Source: Anaerolineae bacterium (lineage in GTDB: Bacteria; Chloroflexota; Anaerolineae; Aggregatilineales; Phototrophicaceae). Taken from it: DNA of 64,000 nucleotides. A model generated the notes under the pieces. That model did not search any database. It was given only the letters and a program-made list of their open reading frames with translations, and was not told the DNA's origin. The translations under genes were made by a program, and so were the position numbers. Below are positions 33,640-42,928 of this stretch, in pieces (the stretch's first letter is position 1; each line of letters begins with the position of its first letter). The stretch is taken from positions 1 to 64,000 of the forward strand of contig JAHDWN010000021.1 in assembly GCA_023382675.1 (NCBI GenBank). The letters run 5' to 3'.

Positions 33640-34629
33640 ATGCGTGTACCTATCGAGCAACTCGAGCAGACAACCCTGAAAGCAATCCTGAATTCCGGAT
33701 ACGACGCTGCCGAGGCCGACATCATTCTCGACGTGCTCATGTATGCCCAACTGCGCGGCAACAACCAGGGCATTATTAAGCTGACCGGGGCGGGAATGCC
33801 CAAGAGCGCCGACGCCGGGCAAGTCCGCGTCGAGCACGAAACTAAACTGTCCGCCCGTCTGGATGGGGCACAGAATCAGGGCATGGTCGTGCTTACACGC
33901 GCCACAGATATGGCGCTGGAGAAAGTCCGCGCACACGACATCGGCATGGTGGGGACGCGCAACACATGCAGCTCGACCGGCGCTATCGGTTATTACGCCA
34001 GCCGCATCGCACACGAGGGCTTTATCGGGTTGATCTTTGCCGGGTCGCGGCCTGCCGTCGCCATGTACGGGTCCTATGAGCCGCTTTTCGGCACGAATCC
34101 GCTGGCAATCGGCATCCCAAGCGCTGCCAAGCCGGTTGTCTTCGACATGGCCACGTCTGCCATGGCCTGGTTTGGCATTCTGGAAGCGAAAATGGCCGGC
34201 AAAACGCTGCCGGAAGGCGTCGCCTACGACTCTGAAGGCCAACTGACCACCGATCCGGCGGCGGCGCTGGCCGGTGCGATCCGCTCGTTCGGCGGATACA
34301 AGGGCGCTGCCCTGTCCCTGATCGTCGAGGTGCTGACCGGGCCGCTGGTCGGCTCGGCATTCGCAGGCCTGGGCGATTATCAGCACGATTGGGGCAATCT
34401 CGTCATGGCGATCAATCCCGAACTCTTGATCGACCGCGAGACTTTTCTGCGCAACGTGGCGCAGCTAACCGAACGGGTCAAGGCAGCGAAACCACTGCCC
34501 GGCGTCGAGGAAATCCTCATCCCTGGCGAGCGCGGCGATCATTTGCTGGAAGCCGTGCAGCAGGCCGGGGTGATCGAAATCGAAGATAATCTGTGGACTG
34601 AACTGCAAAAGGTCGCTGCCCGCGCCTGA
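33640..34629 (+). CDS. LDH2/MDH2-family NAD(P)-dependent oxidoreductase
   Basis: This 329-residue protein belongs to the malate/L-lactate dehydrogenase family 2 (YbiC/YlbC/ComC type). Marker segments are LRGNNQGI near residues 42-49, AIGYYASRIAHEGFIGL near 110-126, FGTNPLAIGIPS near 149-160, VFDMATSAMAW near 166-176 and FGGYKGAALSLIVEVLTGPL near 214-233. Members oxidise 2-hydroxy acids such as lactate, malate or ureidoglycolate. It lies 93 bp after the creatininase gene. A TACACT hexamer in that gap could be a separate -10. Confidence 0.9.
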   Translation: MRVPIEQLEQTTLKAILNSGYDAAEADIILDVLMYAQLRGNNQGIIKLTGAGMPKSADAGQVRVEHETKLSARLDGAQNQGMVVLTRATDMALEKVRAHDIGMVGTRNTCSSTGAIGYYASRIAHEGFIGLIFAGSRPAVAMYGSYEPLFGTNPLAIGIPSAAKPVVFDMATSAMAWFGILEAKMAGKTLPEGVAYDSEGQLTTDPAAALAGAIRSFGGYKGAALSLIVEVLTGPLVGSAFAGLGDYQHDWGNLVMAINPELLIDRETFLRNVAQLTERVKAAKPLPGVEEILIPGERGDHLLEAVQQAGVIEIEDNLWTELQKVAARA

Positions 34630-34672
34630 TATAGATCGACCACCGGGCAGCCACAGGCATCCCCGGTCGCTT

Positions 34673-34882
34673 CTACGAGTTGTCGTCCCGGCGTGATTGG
34701 CCGATCAGGATGATGCCGACGCCGACGACAGCGAGGACGCCGATCAGCAGCACACCCAGATCGACGCCCGCTGGCGCTTCAGCAGCAGCTTCCGCCGCGG
34801 CTTCCTGCGCCAGCGCGACGCTGTTCAGCAGAAAGATCGCCAGCGCGCTCGTATAAATCAGCCATTTACGGTTACGCAACAT
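34673..34882 (-). CDS. Small exported membrane protein
   Basis: From ATG 34882 (MLRNRKWLIY), with AGGAG upstream, this 69-residue protein has a signal-peptide-like start ending near AQEA. An Ala/Glu-rich linker (EAAAEAAAEAPAG) follows, and then a C-terminal membrane helix (GVLLIGVLAVVGVGIILIG) ends in QSRRDDNS. Function is unknown. It lies between the LDH2-type gene and the SLC13 gene on the opposite strand to the former. Confidence 0.6.
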   Translation of the reverse strand: MLRNRKWLIYTSALAIFLLNSVALAQEAAAEAAAEAPAGVDLGVLLIGVLAVVGVGIILIGQSRRDDNS

Positions 34883-34966
34883 CGGGGACTGCTCCTTGTA
34901 ATCATCGCAATATGCGCTAATTGTACCGCGCACACGCCACAGAGCGCATGATCAATCACAACGTCC

Positions 34967-36844
34967 TCACGCCAGCGGGAACAGCCAGGGCAGCGCCAAC
35001 AGCGACACGACCAATCCCAACACAATCAATGGCACGCCGACACGCACGTAATCATTGAACTTGTAGTTGCCCGCTCCGATCACGAGCGTATTCACGGGTG
35101 ACGCCAATGGAGTGGCAAACGCCATGGACGACGCGACGGCAACGGCCATCAAGAATGCCTGCGGTTGAGCGCCCAACCGCTGTGCAGTGACCAATGCCAG
35201 CGGGGCAATTAGTACGGTCGTCGCCGTATTCGACAGCACCTGCGTCAGAACGACTGTGAGCACGAATAGTCCGGCCAGCACCGGCACCAGGCCGAGCTGC
35301 CCCAGCGTATTGACGAAGCCGCCGGCGAATAGCTCGACCAGCCCGACTTTTTCCAGCGCCACGCCCATTGGCAGCATCCCGGCCATCAATACCAGGCTTC
35401 TGAGATCGATGGTTTCATAGGCATCGTCGATTTTCAAGCAGCCGGTGACCACCAGCCCAAGCGCTGCGATCAGGCTGGCGGGCGCGAGATCGAGCACGTT
35501 GAGCGCGACCAGCAGCACCATGCCGGTCATAAGTAGCAGGGCGATGGGCGCTTTGCGCGGCTGCGTAAACGCGCCGAACTCCAATGCTTCCGGTTCGCCC
35601 ATGACGATGAAATCCTGGCGCAGTTGCTTCAAGTTGAAGATATGCTTCCATTCGCCCTGCACCAGCAGCACATCACCAAACTTTAACGGCGTATCCTTCA
35701 CGTTCAGCACTGCATCTGTGCCGGGACGCCGGATCTCCATTACCGTCAGGCGATAGACTGTCCCGAACTGGATCTCGCTGAGTGTCTTGCCGATCAGTGG
35801 CGACCGCGGGCGGAGCAGCACTTCGGCAATCCCGACTTCGTTGGTGATGATGTCACCCTCTGCGACCGGCTCCGCGGCCACGATCGCCAGCTTCAGCGCG
35901 CCGGATGCTCGGCCAACATCCTCCGCGCGCCCTTGAACGAGCACGACGTCGTTCGTTTGCAGGCGAGTATCTGCGCGTGGCGTTTGCCGCGTGACCGCGC
36001 CGCTCCTCGGCCAGGTCGTCAGCCATGAAGGCTCGTCAGACGCGCCGTTAATGATCGACACCACGTTCAGATCATAGGCCTGGCGCAGCCCGCTGTCACC
36101 CAGGCTGCAACCGACCAGTGGCGAGTCGTCCTGTACGCGCAAACGGAATAAACTACCCGGTAATTCATAGAGTGTGAAGAGTTCGCCAGGCGTGATGACG
36201 GACTGTGTCGTTGTTTCAGCTTTGCGCTCCGGCAGCCAGTACCGGCCAATACCGACCATGTAGATCATGCTCACGGCCAGCAGCAGCAGGCCAATCGGCG
36301 CGAAGCTGAAGAAATCGAATGGCGCGTATCCGGCGGCGCTCAATGCCTCGGATACCAGCAGATTTGGCGGCGTGCCGATGAGTGTTAGCGCGCCGCCCAT
36401 GAGCGCGCTGAAGGCCATCGGGATGAGCAGCCGCGAAATCGGCACCCCCATGCGGCGGCTCAGGCTGACCACTGCTGGCAGCATCAGGGCAACCACGCCG
36501 GTCGAACTGATAAATGCGGACATCACTGCTGTAGACGCCATCAGCACCGCCAACAACCGCGTCTGATTGCCGCCAGCGATTTTGAGGATGCGCGCTGCAA
36601 TCGCTCCGGCCAGCCCGGTCTGGAAGATGGCACCACCCACGATGAACAACGCCGCGATGCTGATCACGGCTTTGTTGGAGAAGCCTGCCAATCCCTCTTC
36701 GATGGTCAGAATGCCCGTCACCATCAAAGCGATCATTACGCCCAGCGCGACCACGTCGAGACGAACAATTTCCGTGACGAACAAGATCAGGGCGACGACG
36801 AGAATGAGCAGGGTAATCCACATATCAGGCGTCATCAGAGGCAT
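34967..36844 (-). CDS. SLC13-family permease with two TrkA-C domains
   Basis: This 625-residue protein has two blocks of membrane helices (about residues 5-205 and 425-625) of the DASS/ArsB-type ion transporter superfamily. Matching hairpin motifs occur in each block (SSTGVVALMLPAVVSLS with TLIGTPPNL, and SNTATTVLIAPLALV with ATPLASPVNTL). The cytoplasmic middle (about 215-410) contains two TrkA-C-like domains (DDSPLVGCSLGDSGL and PRSPLIGKTLSEIQF), each ending in a DVLLVQG-type strand. The family imports sulfate, dicarboxylates or similar anions with Na+. Its location next to the sulfur operon makes sulfate possible but not shown. Confidence 0.88.
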   Translation of the reverse strand: MPLMTPDMWITLLILVVALILFVTEIVRLDVVALGVMIALMVTGILTIEEGLAGFSNKAVISIAALFIVGGAIFQTGLAGAIAARILKIAGGNQTRLLAVLMASTAVMSAFISSTGVVALMLPAVVSLSRRMGVPISRLLIPMAFSALMGGALTLIGTPPNLLVSEALSAAGYAPFDFFSFAPIGLLLLAVSMIYMVGIGRYWLPERKAETTTQSVITPGELFTLYELPGSLFRLRVQDDSPLVGCSLGDSGLRQAYDLNVVSIINGASDEPSWLTTWPRSGAVTRQTPRADTRLQTNDVVLVQGRAEDVGRASGALKLAIVAAEPVAEGDIITNEVGIAEVLLRPRSPLIGKTLSEIQFGTVYRLTVMEIRRPGTDAVLNVKDTPLKFGDVLLVQGEWKHIFNLKQLRQDFIVMGEPEALEFGAFTQPRKAPIALLLMTGMVLLVALNVLDLAPASLIAALGLVVTGCLKIDDAYETIDLRSLVLMAGMLPMGVALEKVGLVELFAGGFVNTLGQLGLVPVLAGLFVLTVVLTQVLSNTATTVLIAPLALVTAQRLGAQPQAFLMAVAVASSMAFATPLASPVNTLVIGAGNYKFNDYVRVGVPLIVLGLVVSLLALPWLFPLA

Positions 36845-36868
36845 TCTCCGCTTCTCAGCCAGACGTAA

Positions 36869-36897
36869 GCTATACGCGCTGGTTTTAACATTTTCAA
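36869..36897 (-). promoter_or_regulatory. Promoter of the SLC13 permease gene
   Basis: TTGAAA (36897-36892) and TATAGC (36874-36869) on the minus strand have a 17-bp spacer, 25 bp before the ATG. Confidence 0.55.
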
Positions 36898-36963
36898 ATG
36901 CAGGGATTGTTCGGAAACGAAGAAAGATGCTTTTTTTCGATGGGGATTATATACGCAAAGAGA

Positions 36964-36989
36964 CCGGCGCTGACACCTGTCAACGCCGG
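36964..36989 (-). terminator. Terminator of the sulfur operon
   Basis: CCGGCG and CGCCGG, with inner TGACA/TGTCA, form an almost perfect 11-bp stem with a 2-nt loop, 42 bp after the last operon stop. It is followed by TCTCTTTG on the minus strand. Confidence 0.7.
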
Positions 36990-37031
36990 CCCAAAGGAGG
37001 AGGAAACACGTTTTCGTTGCTAAGAGATGGC

Positions 37032-38264
37032 TCAGCCGCAGCCGCCGCTGGTGGGACCTCGTTTCAGTTCGAGTTGAATCCTCGGTGTGAACTCGATTGG
37101 GAACATGTCCGGATTCGGGTTCGCTGCGGGATCTCGTGATCCGAGTGCCACGGCAAAAGTGTAGCCAAGTTGATCGTCCACATGCACCGCCCGCTGGTTA
37201 TCCGCCTTGAAGGTGGCATCCGCATAGGTCGCAATCCAGTTGTTGATACCTCCCTCCAGGATATAGACGTTAGGCACACTCTCGGCTCTCAACATGCGCC
37301 AGGCTTCGGTGGCTTGAGTCTCGTCATTGCTCATGACCACGAAGACAGTATTTGCCGGTTGGAAATGCATTTCCGCCACATTATCCAAGAGTCGATCGAG
37401 CGGTATGTGATGCGCATCGATCAGATGGAACTCGTTGAAATCCGATTCGTCGCGCACGTCAATCATATAGGCGACCAAACGCCGGTCGGACATCGTTTGC
37501 AGCAGTTCCGCCGGATGGATCTGTACGGCTCGTTCGGTCAGTTTGGCGTCTTCTTGCGGCGCAATGCTCGCCCACTTGTCCGCGTTGGTCGGCTGGCCGA
37601 TCAGCAGCCCGGCTATCGCTATCAGAACTGCCACACCCGCAAGTGCAAAGCGGTATCTCGGTTCCTTGGAGGTGTCCATCTTGCCGATGTATTTCTCGGC
37701 AAGTTCTGCGCCGAAGAAGGCCAGCAGCGCGATGAGCACCAATGCGAGAACGACAACGCCGGTGTCGGCATTGAACAACTCCGGCAGGGTGAAACGCCCC
37801 ATGTATGACGAGTACCAGAAGTCCTCGTACAAGCCGACCGTCTCGCCGAACAGGAAAATGCCGAAGAACACACCAAGCGCAAAGACGATGCCGTCAAGTT
37901 TCAGCGTCGCTGCCGAAACGAGCGAGGTGCCTGGGCAAAAGCCGCCCAGGATGAAGCCGAACCCCATGATCAACCCGCCGAGGATGCCCGGCCACAGGTA
38001 GGTGGGATTGACCCAGATCAGATTGTAGTCGAGCAGTCCGAGTGCCGAAGTCAGGAAGATGAGCACCATCGCGCCGATGATGGCCCCGAACATCACCTTG
38101 AGCACGGTCATCTCTTTGAAATAGAACTGCGCTGCCAGTTTGGTCGATTTGCCAAAGCCCGCGATCTCAAGCACGTAGCCGAAGGCAAAGCCGATAATCA
38201 TGTAGACGACATAAGCGCCCCATTGGCCGAGAAGGCTCTGAAGTGGAAGTGGAAATGGTGCCAC
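37032..38264 (-). CDS. YeeE/YedE sulfur transporter half fused to a rhodanese-like domain
   Basis: This 410-residue protein starts at a GTG with GAGGAGG 7 nt upstream. Residues 15-225 contain six or so membrane helices, with the YeeE/YedE-type motif GGFCPGTSL near 106-114; its Cys is the conserved sulfur-handling residue of the family. Residues 245-360 are rhodanese-like (DVRDESDFNEFHLIDAHHIPLD). The expected active-site Cys loop is instead VVMSNDETQATEAW, so classical sulfurtransferase activity is doubtful. The tail ends in GGCG, offering another Cys. It is the last gene of the cytochrome operon, 12 bp after the other YeeE/YedE half. Confidence 0.85.
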   Translation of the reverse strand: MAPFPLPLQSLLGQWGAYVVYMIIGFAFGYVLEIAGFGKSTKLAAQFYFKEMTVLKVMFGAIIGAMVLIFLTSALGLLDYNLIWVNPTYLWPGILGGLIMGFGFILGGFCPGTSLVSAATLKLDGIVFALGVFFGIFLFGETVGLYEDFWYSSYMGRFTLPELFNADTGVVVLALVLIALLAFFGAELAEKYIGKMDTSKEPRYRFALAGVAVLIAIAGLLIGQPTNADKWASIAPQEDAKLTERAVQIHPAELLQTMSDRRLVAYMIDVRDESDFNEFHLIDAHHIPLDRLLDNVAEMHFQPANTVFVVMSNDETQATEAWRMLRAESVPNVYILEGGINNWIATYADATFKADNQRAVHVDDQLGYTFAVALGSRDPAANPNPDMFPIEFTPRIQLELKRGPTSGGCG

Positions 38265-38276
38265 GATTTTGCCTCC

Positions 38277-38849
38277 TCAGTTCCACAGCCGGCGCACAAA
38301 ATACGCCAGCAAATAGCCACCGCCAAAGACGGCCAGCATGAATGCCCAACTGCCTACCGACAGCACAGCGCCGCCGGAAAGCGCCTGCCCGGATGTGCAG
38401 CCACGGGCCAACCGTGCGCCATAGCCCATGAGCGTGCCGCCGGCGAAGGCGAAGATCAGGCGAGTGCGATTCGAGATGCGCGGCCCTTTGTTGACCTCTA
38501 ACTTAAGCCGTCCGTTGCGCCAGCCGGAGACAAATCCACCGGCGACGGTGCCGATGGTCATGAAGACCACCCAACTATCGAGCGGGTTCTTGTCGCCACC
38601 CGCCATGTCGATCAGATAATGCACCCGGTCGATGTGGCCCGGCGCGACCAGATCTTCAAAGTAGACGAGCAGGCGGTTCATCCCACCGGATGCGCCCAAC
38701 CCGTTACCGGTGATAAAGAAGGCGAGAAACAGCACTACCCCCAGCAGCGCGCCTGCAAAATAGGGATTCACATATGGTTTCTCGATCCGCCGGGCAGCAG
38801 TTCCTGCTTCCGCCCGGTTCTGTGGCATCGTGCGATTGAACGTGGTCAT
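38277..38849 (-). CDS. YeeE/YedE-family sulfur-compound transporter half
   Basis: From ATG 38849 this is a 190-residue protein with four to five membrane helices. The signature YGARLARGCTSGQALSG near residues 140-156 is the conserved Cys motif of YeeE/YedE proteins, which move thiosulfate or related sulfur species. Its ATG overlaps the TGA of the cytochrome gene (ATGA), showing tight coupling. With the next gene it would form a two-part transporter, like the PmpA/PmpB pair associated with BigR-type ArsR regulators. Confidence 0.88.
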   Translation of the reverse strand: MTTFNRTMPQNRAEAGTAARRIEKPYVNPYFAGALLGVVLFLAFFITGNGLGASGGMNRLLVYFEDLVAPGHIDRVHYLIDMAGGDKNPLDSWVVFMTIGTVAGGFVSGWRNGRLKLEVNKGPRISNRTRLIFAFAGGTLMGYGARLARGCTSGQALSGGAVLSVGSWAFMLAVFGGGYLLAYFVRRLWN

Positions 38850-41446
38850 GTCGCCATACCCTCCTCTCCGATAGATGGCTCTGAACCTACATGTTCTTCG
38901 ACTTGATCCCAGCCGAGCATCATCGCTTTGATGTTCGCCATGGGTGTGTGGCCGGTTGTCGTCAGGTAGACGTGCATGACGATGAACGATGCAAACAGCC
39001 AGGCAATCAACGTATGGAACGGCGCAAGGAAAGGCAGCCCGCCCAATTGCTCGGTCAGGCCGGGCAGACGCTGCGCGCCCCACAGAAGTGCGCCTGTGAT
39101 CACTTGCAGTGGCAGCAGCACATTCAGAATACCGAAATACGTCAACTGCTGCAGCGGATTCAGCTTGCGTTCCGGCGTCTTATCAAACGGATGGGCTTCG
39201 CTGCGGAAGATGCCGCCCAGGTAGTACTTGGCCTGGACGATCATCTGGTCGAAGAAGCCATACGGGCGCGGCAAATACTGGCGGATCTCGCCGCTCACCA
39301 GATGATAGAACAGCGATAGGGCAGCATTGATAACCAGCAGCAGCGCCAGCGCGTTGTGGATCAGGACGACGCCGCGGAAATCGAACATGCTGAACTGGTT
39401 CGGGCGGTGGATCACCAGGCCGGTGAAGAGCAGCCCGAAGATCGCGACCGTCTGCAGCCAATGCCATTGGCGCTCATAGATGCTGTACATGTAGACCTGG
39501 CGCACGGCTGCTGGCTGATGTACTACTGCGCGGCGCGCCGCCAGATAGCGCAGCCCGCCGTGAATGATCACACCAGCAAAGACACCCAGGAACAGCAGCA
39601 TCCCAAGCAGATCGATCCAGCCCACGGCATCGTGTCCGAGGACGTAGAGATTGACTGGTGGGGCACTGCTCATCGGTTGATAGTAAAGCGATCCGTCATC
39701 ACGGCGGGCAAAGGTGCCGCTCATGACGCCGTCGCTCCCGATAACCGTCGGTTCTGCGCCGCCGGGCACATAACTGCTCAGCACGATCGGCGCGTTCACA
39801 CGCGAATCCTCACCATGGCACGTGTGACATTCGCGTGTTGCCCACTCGCCCTGGGTCACGTCGTGGTGGATGGCATACGGCTGGACTTCGCCAGTGATGC
39901 GCGGATTCTCCAGCCCACTCGCCGCCAGACGCTCAGCAATCAATGTCACCTTGGTATCGCTGTCGAGCGCCAGTTCAGACGTGTCCAGCGCGCCATCGCC
40001 GTTTGCATCAAAGGCGGTGACGATTTCAGGTGCATAGGTCGAGCCGTCGAGCCAGACCTCACGCAGATCGTCGATCGTAACGGGGCGCCCCGGCTCGCCG
40101 TAGACCCAGTACCATGCGCTCACCAGATTGTAGGGTGTGAGCTTGTTGTCGTCTTCCATCCCCGCAGGCAGCAGCACCGGTGTAAACCCAGTCAACAGGG
40201 TGTTACCGTTGTCCTGCACCACGCCGCGATACGTGACTACCGGCTGCCCATCTGGGAGCAGGGCGGTCCAGTCAACCGACTCCACGGCAGGGCCATACAG
40301 TTCCGGCACATGACACGTCTCGCAGGCCAGCGCATTGATGTGGCGTTCCGTGTAGGGCAGCCAGGTATGCGTCGATCCCGCATCATGGCAATTCACGCAC
40401 GTCCGTTCGGAGCTGCCAAAATTGGTGGTCGTCTCTGCATCGGTGTTGGCGAACTCGTGCAGCGGACGATAGAGATAGTCGCCAAAGTCCATCCGGCGCG
40501 GATCGAAGTTCAGATGCTCGGGCCGCGTAATTGGCGCTTCGGTCTCGAAGACAGGATTGTTCAGCGCGTAGTGGCAGTCAACGCAGTTGACCACGCGCTC
40601 GGCATGAACGTCGAATGAACGGGCGAGTGTCGTCTTGTCCGCCAGATTCAAGCCGCTGTTGCTCATGCGCTGCGGCGAGAAAATCTGTCCGGTGGTCAGC
40701 GTATTCCACTGAGTTTCGTCACCAACCGCTGCCGCCAGCGGCGTCTGTGCATCACTGTGCACCAATCCGTGACATTGCCCGCAGTTCTGGTCGGACGGAT
40801 CTTGCACCAGAATCAGATCTTCGCGGACACTGCCATCTTCATTGAAGGCTTCCGGCAGCCAGCGCCAGGTTTGTCCTGACTGCTCGACGATGCCCGTCCC
40901 TATGAGCGTCGCGCTGCTGGCCCAGGCGTAATCAGCGTCGGCCAGCGCGCCGATGCGTGCTTGATTATTAGGCGCTGCCGTGTGACAGAGAAAGCAGTTC
41001 ATTTCCACCTGGTCGGCGACCGGGCCGCCGCCGACATGCCGCGCACCGTATGATTGGATCCAGTCATCTGGCGATGCGACGCTGTACGTGATCGGATTCC
41101 AACCGCCATACAGGCCGTCGCTTGTCTCCCAGGTGCGTCCTCCGGCAACATCGCCCGCTGCGACGGCGGCACTGAATCCGGCATCGGCGTGACTGCTGTG
41201 GCTGGCGATGAAAGCGGTGTCGTGACACTCGCCGCAGGTGCGTATTGTTGATGCCGGCGCACCTGATTCGAGCACGTTAACGCCCTCAGCATCCCGCAGT
41301 ATGAAGGCGGGGTGAAAGCTGGGATCTTGTTCTTCCTGCGCCGTGGCCGGGCTGCTCGTGAGCAGCAGGAGGCCGGCCACCAGAAACACGACGCCAAAGG
41401 TACCGAGAATATAGAGCGAGGTTATCCTACGATGATGTGCAAACAT
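38846..41446 (-). CDS. Seven-heme cytochrome c fused to a membrane cytochrome b
   Basis: From ATG 41446, behind GGAGG, this is an 866-residue protein. A signal/anchor helix lies at 10-30. Seven CxxCH heme c sites follow at 71, 151, 222, 288, 350, 375 and 540. An EF-hand-like loop DANGDGALDTSE at 480-491 suggests Ca2+ binding. Residues 608-840 are a b-type membrane domain with four to five helices and several conserved His (HRPNQF, IHNALAL, FYHLV, FHTLI, MHVYL), as in cytochrome b561/formate-dehydrogenase-type subunits. It would link the quinone pool to outside heme c chains. It lies 14 bp after the octaheme cytochrome gene. Confidence 0.9.
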   Translation of the reverse strand: MFAHHRRITSLYILGTFGVVFLVAGLLLLTSSPATAQEEQDPSFHPAFILRDAEGVNVLESGAPASTIRTCGECHDTAFIASHSSHADAGFSAAVAAGDVAGGRTWETSDGLYGGWNPITYSVASPDDWIQSYGARHVGGGPVADQVEMNCFLCHTAAPNNQARIGALADADYAWASSATLIGTGIVEQSGQTWRWLPEAFNEDGSVREDLILVQDPSDQNCGQCHGLVHSDAQTPLAAAVGDETQWNTLTTGQIFSPQRMSNSGLNLADKTTLARSFDVHAERVVNCVDCHYALNNPVFETEAPITRPEHLNFDPRRMDFGDYLYRPLHEFANTDAETTTNFGSSERTCVNCHDAGSTHTWLPYTERHINALACETCHVPELYGPAVESVDWTALLPDGQPVVTYRGVVQDNGNTLLTGFTPVLLPAGMEDDNKLTPYNLVSAWYWVYGEPGRPVTIDDLREVWLDGSTYAPEIVTAFDANGDGALDTSELALDSDTKVTLIAERLAASGLENPRITGEVQPYAIHHDVTQGEWATRECHTCHGEDSRVNAPIVLSSYVPGGAEPTVIGSDGVMSGTFARRDDGSLYYQPMSSAPPVNLYVLGHDAVGWIDLLGMLLFLGVFAGVIIHGGLRYLAARRAVVHQPAAVRQVYMYSIYERQWHWLQTVAIFGLLFTGLVIHRPNQFSMFDFRGVVLIHNALALLLVINAALSLFYHLVSGEIRQYLPRPYGFFDQMIVQAKYYLGGIFRSEAHPFDKTPERKLNPLQQLTYFGILNVLLPLQVITGALLWGAQRLPGLTEQLGGLPFLAPFHTLIAWLFASFIVMHVYLTTTGHTPMANIKAMMLGWDQVEEHVGSEPSIGEEGMAT

Positions 41447-41460
41447 GTGTTGTCCTCCAC

Positions 41461-42891
41461 TTAGCGCCTTCGCCCGCCCCATTCCATGGGATCGCCGTAG
41501 TAGCCAAGTGCCTGCCAGTCCATTCTCCCGTTATCGCTGTGACAATCGGTGCATTGGAGTGCATAGTCAGCCGGCTGTACCATGTGCGTGATCGGCCAGT
41601 ACATGGACGTTTCTGCGAACCCGTAATTGCCGCTGTAGGGAAGCCCTGCAGCCAGCGAACCATTGCGCAGTGCGCTGTCCCAATCGAAGGTTGTCCAGTA
41701 GCCTGTTTCGCCCACGGTCTGCGGCTGCAAGAGAATGTTGTAGACGGTATCGTAGGGCTGATTTGCCAGGTGAATCTTGAACGGGAAGATCAGCGAACCG
41801 GGATCGTCCATGCTGCCCAGAGGGTGCGCGAGCGACGTCACGCCATCAGGATCGATCTCGTCTCCCATCAGGTAGTGCTGGCCCGTACCGTTGTACCAGG
41901 CATATTCAGGCGTGAAGTTCTCTTCGTAGACGAAGCTGCCTTTGATGCGTAGATACTCGTGCGGGTCTTCCTCACGATTCGGATCGCCTGCTTGTGACCA
42001 ATCCCATTCCATCTTGGTTGGGTCACGTCGAGCGGCTGTCGGGATGTGGCACGTCTGGCAGGCAACACTGTCGAGGTGCGCCGTGATGCGCTCATCTTCG
42101 TGCAGCGTCGCCGGTTCGTGACAGTCCGTGCAGTAAACTTGGTTGGCGTTATCGACGCTGACCGAGATGGAACGCCCTGCAACGCTGTGATTCTCTGTCC
42201 GATGGCAGTCGGTGCATAGGAAATCAGCGCGTCCCATGTGTACGTCGAGATTTTCCGACGGGAAGTACAGACTCTCGTCGAGATCGCCATGCTTGACGCC
42301 ATTACCGCCGCCGCCGTTGAAGTGGCAGCTACCACAGTTCACGCGGGTAGGGACGCCAACGCTCTGAGCAGCCGCTGCCAGATCGACACCTTCAGCCGGG
42401 AGACCTGCGCCAGCCTTGACATAGCCCCCAGATTGATCGTGGCAGACGAGACAATCGACGTTATCCGTATTGCTGAAGTCGAAATCAGCGTTGTTCCAGC
42501 CGTAACCAGCATGACAACGCGTGCAGCCCTGCCAGTTGGATTGCACGCCGATACAGAAGTTATTCAGCGTATTGGCTTTGCCGATGGACACCGGTTCTTC
42601 GCTCCAGGCGACTTCGACCGGTGGGCTTTGCCACGTCCAATGCACGGTCTGCGCGACTTCGTGCGCTGCATCCTCGTGACAGGCCAAACATGCCCTGGTC
42701 ACAGCCGGGCCGTCCTCATAAGGCCCCGGCATCAGCTCAGTATGATCAGTATGCACCGGGTGCGTAGGCAGAGAATCCCACGCTGAAGCTGTGGCAGCGT
42801 TGTTTGGCGTCAGTGCCAAAATGATGACACCGGCAACCAGTAAAAGTGTGCCAACTAACCCCAGAACCCAGATATAGCGAAAAGATCGCAT
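41461..42891 (-). CDS. otr: Octaheme tetrathionate reductase-family cytochrome c
   Basis: From ATG 42891, behind GGAGG, this 476-residue protein has one N-terminal anchor helix (6-27) and eight CxxCH sites at 68, 123, 147, 186, 226, 254, 278 and 447. The spacing, the NNFCIGV segment at 111-117 and the large heme-free stretch before heme 8 match octaheme tetrathionate reductase (OTR) of the Shewanella type. In OTR the active heme has Lys as ligand, and Lys105 in SIGKANTLNNF is a candidate here. The family reduces tetrathionate and also nitrite and hydroxylamine in vitro. Its partner is probably the next gene. Confidence 0.88.
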   Translation of the reverse strand: MRSFRYIWVLGLVGTLLLVAGVIILALTPNNAATASAWDSLPTHPVHTDHTELMPGPYEDGPAVTRACLACHEDAAHEVAQTVHWTWQSPPVEVAWSEEPVSIGKANTLNNFCIGVQSNWQGCTRCHAGYGWNNADFDFSNTDNVDCLVCHDQSGGYVKAGAGLPAEGVDLAAAAQSVGVPTRVNCGSCHFNGGGGNGVKHGDLDESLYFPSENLDVHMGRADFLCTDCHRTENHSVAGRSISVSVDNANQVYCTDCHEPATLHEDERITAHLDSVACQTCHIPTAARRDPTKMEWDWSQAGDPNREEDPHEYLRIKGSFVYEENFTPEYAWYNGTGQHYLMGDEIDPDGVTSLAHPLGSMDDPGSLIFPFKIHLANQPYDTVYNILLQPQTVGETGYWTTFDWDSALRNGSLAAGLPYSGNYGFAETSMYWPITHMVQPADYALQCTDCHSDNGRMDWQALGYYGDPMEWGGRRR

Positions 42892-42928
42892 AAATCCTCC
42901 AACACCGCGAACGGATCCCATTACAGCG

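Noticed and set aside
39356-40618. A 420-codon plus-strand frame opposite the seven-heme cytochrome gene
   Set aside because: All seven CxxCH motifs and the cytochrome b helices are in the minus-strand frame.
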